Shown here: one piece after another, positions 1-4,931 of the stretch
Position numbering within the stretch: the first letter of the stretch is position 1
Layout: each line of letters opens with the position of its first letter
Source of the DNA: Desulfatibacillaceae bacterium
GTDB taxonomy: Bacteria > Desulfobacterota > Desulfobacteria > Desulfobacterales > Desulfatibacillaceae
Direction of reading: 5' to 3'
Assembly: GCA_030018745.1 (NCBI GenBank)
Contig: JASEHB010000110.1
Location: 1-7,510, forward strand
Length of the DNA: 7,510 bases
Made by a program: the position numbers and the translations under genes
Notes under the pieces: generated by a model
Databases searched by the model: none
What the model saw: the letters and a program-made list of their open reading frames with translations, nothing else
What the model was told of the DNA's origin: nothing

Positions 1-80
1 AGTTCTTTAAAATCGAGGGTTGACGAAATGATTGCAGAAATCTCGGTGAGTATTTTGAGGGCTTCAAGCTTTTTTTTCAG
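1..80 (-). CDS. Start of a probable GAF-domain sensor protein (partial, start codon uncertain)
   Basis: Only the first 26 or so codons are inside the window; the gene runs off the left edge. The reading frame encodes a lysine-rich start followed by LKILTEISAIISSTLDF. This resembles the helix that opens many GAF domains in sensor kinases and diguanylate cyclases (inference from pattern, not a search). No ATG, GTG or TTG lies in this frame between the upstream in-frame stop at 168-170 and the window edge. The best start is a CTG at 78-80, eight bases after AAGG. An eight-A run follows the CTG, so slippage or a sequence error is possible. The frame begins 28 nt after the cobB stop with no terminator between, so it could be the last gene of the dsr operon. 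It could also be a decayed gene or a chance frame. Confidence 0.35.
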   Translation of the reverse strand, partial: MKKKLEALKILTEISAIISSTLDFKE

Positions 81-108
81 GGAACTAACCTTTTTGGCTG
101 TCGCTTTT

Positions 109-1527
109 CTATGGTTTCTGAAAGGCCATTGCCCTGCGGACCAGGGCAGGCGCCCAGGAGGGGGTTCCTAAAGCGTGGATATGCATATAGGTGGCCAGGA
201 CATTGTGGATGCAAAGCCCGTCCCGTCCCTGCCAGGCTCCCCGGCCCCTTGTTACGGCAAAAACGGTTTTTATTTCAGACTCATCCAAAGAAAGTATGCG
301 GCTGTAGTGAAACTCGTGACCTTTGATTTTTTCGCCTGTGCTGTAAAAGGGATTTTCTGCATCTGCTTTCACAACTGTGTAGCCGTGACCCACCGGCCGT
401 TTTTCCACCCCCACAGTGGCAGGAATAACCCCGGCCATGGGGTAAACCCCGCTGTCCAAAATCAGCTCCCTGCATAGATACATCAGCCCGCCGCATTCTG
501 CGTAAATGGGCATTCCTGCCAGGGCCATGCTGCGAATCCGCTCGCGGGCGGACTCATTATTGGCAAGCAGGCCTGCATGGGTTTCAGGAAAGCCGCCCCC
601 CAGGTAAAGTGCGTCCATCTCCGGAATCTGCGAGCCATCCACAAGGGAAAACGGAATCACTTGTGCACCTGCCCGGCTCAAGGCCTCAATGTTTTCAGGG
701 TAGTAAAACTGAAAGGCCGAGTCGCGGGCAACGCCCACCCTTGGGGGCCGGGCAGCCTTTGGCACGGATACGGGAAAGATGCTGCTGTATGCGTCATCCA
801 TCTCCTGGCAGGCGGATTCAGCAGCAATGTCAGCAACCTTGGGGCTTGCAGCAATTTCAAAAAGGGCCTGCATATCTATGTATCTGCCCGCCATTGCCCC
901 TGCCCTGCCAATGGCTCCAAGGGTCCAGTCGTGCTCCGGAGTTGGCACAAGGCCCATATGCCGCTCCGGGAAATCCTTGTCCGAAAGGTTTGGCACAGCC
1001 CCGATAACCGGCACCCCTGTATAGTGAGCAAGGCTTTTGCGGATTTTCTGCTCGTGGCGGGCATTTGCCACCCGGTTTAAAATTGCTGCCCGCAAATCAA
1101 GGTCCGGGTCAAAGTGCAGGCAACCCAGCACAAGGGCCGCCAGGGTGCGGGTGGTCTTGGTGCAGTCCAGAATGAGAACAACCGGGCAGTTTAAAAGCTT
1201 TGCAAGTTCGGCTGTGGAGGTGCTTCCATCAAGGTCCATGCTGTCAAAAAGGCCCCGGTTGCCTTCGATTACAGCAACCGAATCCCCTGTTGCATGGGCG
1301 CAGAAGGAAGCCTTTGTTGAAGCGGGATCCACAAGGAAGGTGTCCAGATTATGGCATGGCCTGCCAGCCGCCTGGGCCAGCCAGCCGGCATCAATGTAAT
1401 CCGGACCCTTTTTGAAGGGAACCACCGCAAAGCCTAGTTCCTTAAGACTTGCGATGATGCCGATGGAAAGGACAGTCTTCCCCGAACCCCCTCGCAGTGC
1501 GGATATGGCGATTCTGGGGATGGTCAT
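109..1527 (-). CDS. cobB: Cobyrinate a,c-diamide synthase family protein, probable siroheme amidase (CobB/CbiA, DsrN)
   Basis: This is a 472-residue ATP- and glutamine-dependent amidotransferase of the CobB/CbiA family, at about the usual family length. The N-terminal ATP-binding half has a P-loop GGSGKT at residues 13-18. The C-terminal class I glutamine amidotransferase half shows YLGGGFPE near 308-315, the nucleophile C345 in AECGG, GHEFHYS at 403-409 and the terminal YMHIH with H449/H451. The classical reaction amidates the a and c side chains of cobyrinate. Beside dsrD the likelier substrate is siroheme: the same gene is called dsrN in sulfur oxidizers, and sulfite reductases of this type carry siroamide. 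It lies 71 nt after dsrD, behind a strong hairpin, and its own ribosome site is poor (only CGGG about 9 nt upstream). Translation is therefore probably well below that of dsrAB. A role in cobalamin synthesis is not excluded. Confidence 0.93.
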   Translation of the reverse strand: MTIPRIAISALRGGSGKTVLSIGIIASLKELGFAVVPFKKGPDYIDAGWLAQAAGRPCHNLDTFLVDPASTKASFCAHATGDSVAVIEGNRGLFDSMDLDGSTSTAELAKLLNCPVVLILDCTKTTRTLAALVLGCLHFDPDLDLRAAILNRVANARHEQKIRKSLAHYTGVPVIGAVPNLSDKDFPERHMGLVPTPEHDWTLGAIGRAGAMAGRYIDMQALFEIAASPKVADIAAESACQEMDDAYSSIFPVSVPKAARPPRVGVARDSAFQFYYPENIEALSRAGAQVIPFSLVDGSQIPEMDALYLGGGFPETHAGLLANNESARERIRSMALAGMPIYAECGGLMYLCRELILDSGVYPMAGVIPATVGVEKRPVGHGYTVVKADAENPFYSTGEKIKGHEFHYSRILSLDESEIKTVFAVTRGRGAWQGRDGLCIHNVLATYMHIHALGTPSWAPALVRRAMAFQKP

Positions 1528-1540
1528 GACAAAGAACCCG

Positions 1541-1595
1541 AAGACAACTGTTCTGGCCGACCCGTTTAACTGACGGGCCGGCCAGGGATTGTCTT
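1541..1595 (-). promoter_or_regulatory. Long two-part hairpin between dsrD and cobB
   Basis: Read on the minus strand, an outer 7-bp helix (1589-1595 with 1541-1547, AAGACAA/TTGTCTT) encloses a 13-bp inner helix. The inner helix pairs 1573-1585 with 1553-1565, starts CTGGCCG/CGGCCAG, contains one G-U pair, and has a 7-nt loop CAGTTAA. The odd pair (1560/1578) is G-U in minus-strand RNA but A-C in plus-strand RNA, so the fold suits the direction of dsr transcription. No U-tract follows it on the minus strand, so a simple intrinsic terminator is unlikely. The structure starts 3 nt after the dsrD stop and ends 13 nt before the cobB start. Stabilization of the dsrABD message, or reduced cobB translation, is the likely role (inference). 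Confidence 0.7.
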
Positions 1596-1598
1596 TTT

Positions 1599-1838
1599 TT
1601 AGTCTTCGTGCTCGGCCCCGGCCTGCTTGCCGACGCCCTTAAGCCCGATGAGGGTGGTGCTTCCTGAAGACCAGTACTCCAGGGTTCCCTCGCCCACCAT
1701 CTTGTTCACAATATTCTTGATGGTTCTGGGCTTCTCCTCTGGAAACATGGCATAAAAGTCCTTGAGATAGAACTTTGACTTGCCTTTTTTGCCTTCCAGG
1801 GTTGCGACAATGGTTTTTCTGGCTTCTACTTCGTCCAT
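1599..1838 (-). CDS. dsrD: DsrD, small winged-helix protein of dissimilatory sulfite reduction
   Basis: The protein has 79 residues, one more than the 78-residue D. vulgaris DsrD. The C-terminal block EYWSSGSTT (about 54-62), then GLKGVGKQ and a terminal AEHED, matches that family closely. The lysine-rich first half with KSKFYLKDF (about 20-28) fits the winged-helix fold. DsrD was long thought to bind DNA because of this fold; later biochemical work reported that it binds DsrAB and activates sulfite reduction. It is a marker of reductive rather than sulfur-oxidizing dsr systems. The start is supported by GAGGA ending 4 nt before the ATG. It lies 76 nt after dsrB and is followed by a hairpin and then cobB. 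Confidence 0.96.
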   Translation of the reverse strand: MDEVEARKTIVATLEGKKGKSKFYLKDFYAMFPEEKPRTIKNIVNKMVGEGTLEYWSSGSTTLIGLKGVGKQAGAEHED

Positions 1839-1885
1839 GGTTTCCTCGCTTCCTCAAAGCAAACGCCGGAGCAGACTTTTAAATA

Positions 1886-1913
1886 AAGCCCGCCCCGGCG
1901 CAGGAGTAGGCTT
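1886..1913 (-). terminator. Possible weak hairpin or leaky attenuator after dsrB
   Basis: On the minus strand AAGCC (1909-1913) can pair with GGCTT (1886-1890), and CTCC with GGGG inside it around a TGCGCC loop. The hairpin starts 1 nt after the dsrB stop. The bases after it, TATTTAAAA, are only partly T-rich, so full termination is doubtful. It could act as a 3' stabilizer of dsrAB RNA or a partial terminator before dsrD. The rest of the 76-nt spacer holds only the dsrD ribosome site. Confidence 0.3.
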
Positions 1914-1914
1914 G

Positions 1915-3060
1915 TTAGAACTTGAACTGCGTGGTCTGGCGCCATGTGAAATAGGCCGGATCACGGAAATCGTCAATCAGGTGGTGCGTGAAAGGCAGGT
2001 CGCATCTCTCAAAGAAACGCTCCCATCCAATGCGCTCCGCCCACTCGCCAAGGCGCTCGTACTTGTTGGCGCCTGCAGCATAGGCCTCCACAATCTTCTT
2101 GATTGTGTCGGTGGTGGAGGGCCAACGGGGCGGCTCGTTGGGCAGAAATGCCACAACAACCTTGGAGAACTTGGGAGCGGAAATGCGGTTGGAGACCTTT
2201 CCGCCAGCCATGATGACAATGCCGTCACCCTCTTTGTCTGCCAGGGGCAGAGCCGGGCACATGGTGTAGCAGTTGCCGCAGAACATGCAGCGGGAGTTGT
2301 TGATGGAAACGGTGTTGAGCTTCTGTCCGTTTATTTCCACCTTGGCGGGCTTGATGGCTGCCGTGGGGCAGGCTGCAATTGCCAGGGGGATTTCGCACAT
2401 CTTGTCCAGGTACTCATGGTCAAGCATGGGCGGCTTGCGGTGGTAGCCCAAAATGGCGATGTCCGAGCAATGCACGGCACCGCACATATTCAGGCAGCAG
2501 GCAAGGCTAACCCGCACCTGGGCGGGCATACGCATGGACTGGAAGTCTGCAAAAAGCTCATCCATGCAGGCCTTGACCGGGCCGGATGCGTCCGTGGCCG
2601 GGGTGTGGCAGTGAATCCAGCCCTGGGTGTGGACGATGTTGGTGATGCCTGCACCCGTGCCGCCGATGGGGAACTTGAAGGACCCGCCGTCAAACTTGCG
2701 GCTGGCAAGATCAGCCTTCAAAGGGGCCACCTTGTCCTTGGAATCAACCATGAACTCGATGTTGTTACGGGTGGTCCAGCGGACATGTCCACCGCAGTAT
2801 TTGTCTGCAATGTCGCAGATTTCGCGGATGTGGGTAACGCTCATGAGACGGGCGCCGCCAACGCGGACGGTATAAACCTCGTCACCGGACTCGGCCACAT
2901 GGACCAGCACGCCCGGCTCAAGGATTTCATGATAGAGCCACTTGCCCTTGTTCTTTGCAATCACCGGCGGATAAAAATCCTCGTAATGACGAGGGCCGAT
3001 ATCGGTGATCCTGTTTTTCATTGGCTCGTTAGGATCGTATCCTGAAGAAATAAATGCCAT
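1915..3060 (-). CDS. dsrB: Dissimilatory (bi)sulfite reductase, beta subunit
   Basis: DsrB pairs with DsrA in the cytoplasmic alpha2beta2 enzyme that reduces sulfite, normally with DsrC as the sulfur-accepting partner. With the ATG at 3060 it has 381 residues, as I recall for D. vulgaris DsrB, and begins MAFISSGYD as that family does. Visible ligands in this numbering are C151 (WIHCHTP), C188/C189/C193 (CCLNMC) for the siroheme-linked [4Fe-4S] cluster, and C231, C258, C261 and C264 (CMFCGNC) for the ferredoxin-like cluster. The C-terminus YFTWRQTTQFKF is typical. A GTG nine bases upstream would add three residues. It is rejected because the SD AGGGGG (3069-3074) sits 8 nt before the ATG but overlaps that GTG. 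The gene is separated from dsrA by 12 nt. Confidence 0.98.
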   Translation of the reverse strand: MAFISSGYDPNEPMKNRITDIGPRHYEDFYPPVIAKNKGKWLYHEILEPGVLVHVAESGDEVYTVRVGGARLMSVTHIREICDIADKYCGGHVRWTTRNNIEFMVDSKDKVAPLKADLASRKFDGGSFKFPIGGTGAGITNIVHTQGWIHCHTPATDASGPVKACMDELFADFQSMRMPAQVRVSLACCLNMCGAVHCSDIAILGYHRKPPMLDHEYLDKMCEIPLAIAACPTAAIKPAKVEINGQKLNTVSINNSRCMFCGNCYTMCPALPLADKEGDGIVIMAGGKVSNRISAPKFSKVVVAFLPNEPPRWPSTTDTIKKIVEAYAAGANKYERLGEWAERIGWERFFERCDLPFTHHLIDDFRDPAYFTWRQTTQFKF

Positions 3061-3068
3061 GGTCTGCA

Positions 3069-3074
3069 CCCCCT
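3069..3074 (-). promoter_or_regulatory. dsrB ribosome binding site overlapping the dsrA stop
   Basis: AGGGGG on the minus strand uses the last two bases of the dsrA TAG stop and lies 8 nt before the ATG at 3060. This fixes the dsrB start and suggests that dsrA and dsrB translation are coupled, giving equal subunit amounts. Confidence 0.75.
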
Positions 3075-4386
3075 ATCTCTTGTGGTCTTCCCGGAATTTG
3101 TTGACATCCCGCTGCCAGCCGCCTTCAACCTCTTCTTCCTTCCAGAAGATGTAGGGGTTGGAGCGCGGTTCCTTGACATGCTGGGGCGTGGGCTCGATTT
3201 CGGTCATTTCCAGAAGCCTCTGGAAGCCCTGGCGCTTGATAAGCTCGCCCAACCGCTCGCGGTTCTTGCCTTCTTCCATCCACCAGTCCCAAACCTTTTC
3301 TATGACTTCCTTGATCTCGTCATAGGGGTCTTCGGCCTTGATGAAGGGAACCAGCAGGGAGCCCATCTGGGCACCATCAAGAATGGGGGCCTTGGCACCC
3401 ACCAGTATGGAAAGGCCGCGGTCATCGCCTATTCTCAAGGCGCGGGGCATGACATTGATGCAGTGCATGCAGCGGGTGCACTCGCGGTTGTCAATCATCA
3501 GCTTGTCGCCTTCCATCCACATGCAGCCGGTGGGGCAAAGGCCGATGACTTCCTTTTGAATGTCAAAGGGACCCCAGTCACGCCCGGAATGGGCGCCGGC
3601 ATTGGGGGCGATTTCGCCGCCGATGTAAGCCTTCACTGCTTCCTGGTCGATCTTGATATCATCGCGCCAGGTACCCACAAAGGACATGTCCGCACGGGCG
3701 ATGGAGGCCACGCAGCAGTTGGGGCAGCCATCGAACTTGAACTTGAACTTGTAGGGGAATGCAGGCCTGTGAAGCTCATCCTGGTACTCGTTGGTCAGGG
3801 CATGGCACAGAGCCTGCGTGTCGTAGCAGGCGTACTCGCAGCGAGCCTGGCCAATGCAGTCAGACGGGGTACGCAGGTTGGAGCCGGAGCCGCCAAGGTC
3901 CTGGTTGAGGTTGTGGGTCAGCTCAAAGAAGATTTCTTCAAGCTGCTTGGTGTGCGTGCCCAGGAAGACGATGTCGCCCGTGGAGCCGTGCATGTTGGTG
4001 ATGCCGCTTCCGCGGAATTCCCACAGATCGCACAGCTTGCGCAAGAACTCGGTGCTGTAGAACTTGCCTGCAGGCTGATTTACACGGATTGTGTGAAAAT
4101 GGGCAACGCCCGGAAACATTTCGGGCTGGTCGCAGTAACGGCCGATGACGCCGCCGCCGTAACCGAAAACACCCACAATTCCGCCGTGCTTCCAGTGGGT
4201 TCTGCCGTGTTTGAAGGAAAGCTCCAGAACGCCCAGAATATCTTCAGGAACCTCTGCCGGAATCTGAAGCTCCACATTGTTGGGGTTTGCTTTCCTGTGT
4301 GCTATCTCCTGCTTGATGTCCGACACAAAGCTCGGCCACGGGCCGGACTCAAGCTGGTCCAGCATAGGAGTCTCATGTTTTGCCAT
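3073..4386 (-). CDS. dsrA: Dissimilatory (bi)sulfite reductase, alpha subunit
   Basis: DsrA is the alpha subunit of the siroheme sulfite reductase at the end of the sulfate respiration pathway. It has 437 residues, the same length as D. vulgaris DsrA. The cysteines fall at the positions I recall for that protein: C177, C183, C221 and C225 for the siroheme-coupled cluster, and C284, C303, C306 and C309 for the ferredoxin-domain [4Fe-4S] cluster (CTRCMHC). Family blocks include HWKHGGIVGVFGYGGG (about 64-79), GSGSNLRTP (about 166-174) and PYKFKFKFDGCPN. The start is fixed by SD GGAGGT five bases upstream. Residue 224 is Cys (PNCC), giving adjacent cysteines at 224/225; C225 is the ligand. The protein clearly belongs to the reductive bacterial branch. 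It is the first gene of the operon, ahead of dsrB. Confidence 0.98.
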   Translation of the reverse strand: MAKHETPMLDQLESGPWPSFVSDIKQEIAHRKANPNNVELQIPAEVPEDILGVLELSFKHGRTHWKHGGIVGVFGYGGGVIGRYCDQPEMFPGVAHFHTIRVNQPAGKFYSTEFLRKLCDLWEFRGSGITNMHGSTGDIVFLGTHTKQLEEIFFELTHNLNQDLGGSGSNLRTPSDCIGQARCEYACYDTQALCHALTNEYQDELHRPAFPYKFKFKFDGCPNCCVASIARADMSFVGTWRDDIKIDQEAVKAYIGGEIAPNAGAHSGRDWGPFDIQKEVIGLCPTGCMWMEGDKLMIDNRECTRCMHCINVMPRALRIGDDRGLSILVGAKAPILDGAQMGSLLVPFIKAEDPYDEIKEVIEKVWDWWMEEGKNRERLGELIKRQGFQRLLEMTEIEPTPQHVKEPRSNPYIFWKEEEVEGGWQRDVNKFREDHKR

Positions 4387-4389
4387 TGC

Positions 4390-4470
4390 TTACCTCCAAT
4401 GCGCATTAAGGTTTAAAATACTGCTCGAAAAAAATACTGCCCTGTTGTTCATGCCAAAAGAGTACTTCAC
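4390..4470 (-). CDS. Possible 26-codon leader peptide upstream of dsrA
   Basis: A GTG at 4468-4470 opens a 26-codon frame (peptide begins MKYSFGMNNRAVFF) ending at a TAA only 3 nt before the dsrA ATG. AAGGAG lies five bases before the GTG. The GTG is also inside AGGAGGTGA (4467-4475), a perfect nine-base complement of the 16S rRNA tail that serves no annotated start. A second, seven-codon frame (ATG at 4488-4490) ends in a TGA overlapping this GTG as GTGA. The peptide has no family that I recognise and no run of one amino acid typical of attenuators. Its end covers the dsrA SD, which would suit translational coupling. It could instead be a non-coding ribosome-binding stabilizer. Confidence 0.3.
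   Translation of the reverse strand: MKYSFGMNNRAVFFSSSILNLNAHWR
4392..4397 (-). promoter_or_regulatory. dsrA ribosome binding site
   Basis: GGAGGT on the minus strand, 5 nt before the dsrA ATG, is a near-perfect Shine-Dalgarno sequence as expected for a highly expressed respiratory enzyme. It also forms the last sense codons and the first stop base of the small upstream frame at 4390-4470. Confidence 0.85.
4415..4440. repeat. Perfect 10-bp direct repeat in the dsrA leader
   Basis: On the minus strand GCAGTATTTT occurs at 4431-4440 and again at 4415-4424, separated by TTTCGA, giving a 16-bp period. It lies within the small leader frame, 29 nt before the dsrA start at its nearest. It may be a protein or RNA-binding target, or a chance AT-rich duplication. 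Confidence 0.6.
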
Positions 4471-4524
4471 CTCCTCTCCTTCTCTTTCATAACTTTTTAT
4501 TTCAAATGGTTATAGTCAAATTGA

Positions 4525-4563
4525 GTCGCCGGTTGTCCGTATCCGGTGACCGTGTTCGCACAC
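4525..4563 (-). promoter_or_regulatory. Tandem hairpins near the predicted 5' end of the dsr transcript
   Basis: Minus-strand RNA can form GTGT-GCGA-ACAC (4552-4563), a short stem with a GNRA-type tetraloop. One base later comes GTCACCGG...CCGGCGAC (4543-4550 with 4525-4532, one A-C mismatch, 10-nt loop). The predicted transcription start is near 4567, so the first hairpin would lie almost at the 5' end of the mRNA. That is a position known to protect messages from decay. The same dyads could be a DNA operator. Confidence 0.4.
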
Positions 4564-4573
4564 AAATGGGACA

Positions 4574-4602
4574 GATGTAATGAAACACCTTTTCTTTGTC
4601 AA
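4574..4602 (-). promoter_or_regulatory. Candidate sigma70-type promoter of the dsrABD operon
   Basis: A perfect -35 TTGACA (4597-4602, minus strand) is followed after 17 nt by TACATC (4574-4579), a weak -10 matching three of six bases. This would start RNA near 4567 and give a leader of about 180 nt. No better -35/-10 pair was found between here and dsrA. The weak -10 suggests a need for an activator. Confidence 0.5.
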
Positions 4603-4931
4603 CCCCCAAAGGCTTATTTGCGTGACTGCCGGATATGAAAACGGCGTATAACCGCCAGGGCGCAAAACGATTTCAAAAAAGATTTTCCGGCAAAAAGCGG
4701 CAGGCGGTTTTAAGCCTCCATTGTTGGGCGGGTCGATTGCCAGAGGCAATCCAAAAAGGCCCTTACCTTAAAGTTTTTGATTATGGCAATTGCAACCCTT
4801 TAAAGTTTATTGTAAAAGCCTTAAACAATTTGCAGGACAAAACCCGATTTTTAAAAGATTCCTCTGCAAAAAGAACTGGTTGGAATTGATTTGCGGCAAA
4901 TGGGGAGAGGTCTTTTTAGACTGGATTTTTT
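4603..4931. other. moaA upstream region with possible RNA structure; no gene seen
   Basis: This 329-nt AT-rich stretch has no convincing gene. On the plus strand AACCGCC (4650-4656) can pair at a distance with GGCGGTT (4703-4709). Next comes a perfect hairpin GATTGCC-AGA-GGCAATC (4735-4751), flanked by GGGC and GCCC that could extend it. A palindrome GCAATTGC (4786-4793) and three related motifs follow: CCTTAAAGTTT at 4766, CCTTTAAAGTTT at 4797 and CCTTAAAC at 4819. No clear moaA promoter could be fixed. A molybdenum cofactor riboswitch would be a natural guess before moaA, but I could not match its conserved core by eye. Confidence 0.4.

Noticed and set aside
1780..3045. 421-codon open frame on the plus strand opposite dsrB and dsrD
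   Set aside because: It lies antisense to two clearly real genes and the translation is low-complexity Ala/Gly/Val sequence without motifs.
3061..3069. GTG start for dsrB nine bases upstream
   Set aside because: The GTG overlaps the Shine-Dalgarno sequence, while the ATG at 3060 has correct spacing and gives the family's usual MAFISSGY start.
3082..4416. 444-codon open frame on the plus strand opposite dsrA
   Set aside because: It mirrors dsrA, whose codon bias leaves the opposite strand free of stops; the translation has no recognizable domain and lacks a credible ribosome site.
4441..4460. Possible sigma54 promoter (TTGGCATG) before dsrA
   Set aside because: The GC element is not at the required distance from the GG element.
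4549..4566. Possible Rex redox-repressor site near the dsr start
   Set aside because: TTGTG and CAC half-sites are present, but their spacing is two bases shorter than the usual TTGTGAA-N4-TTCACAA form.
4516..4749. 77-codon minus-strand frame across the dsr promoter
   Set aside because: It runs through the likely promoter and leader hairpins and has no family signal.
4635..4889. 84-codon plus-strand frame between dsrA and moaA
   Set aside because: Poor ribosome site, no recognizable family, and it covers predicted hairpins and AT-rich repeats; treated as non-coding.
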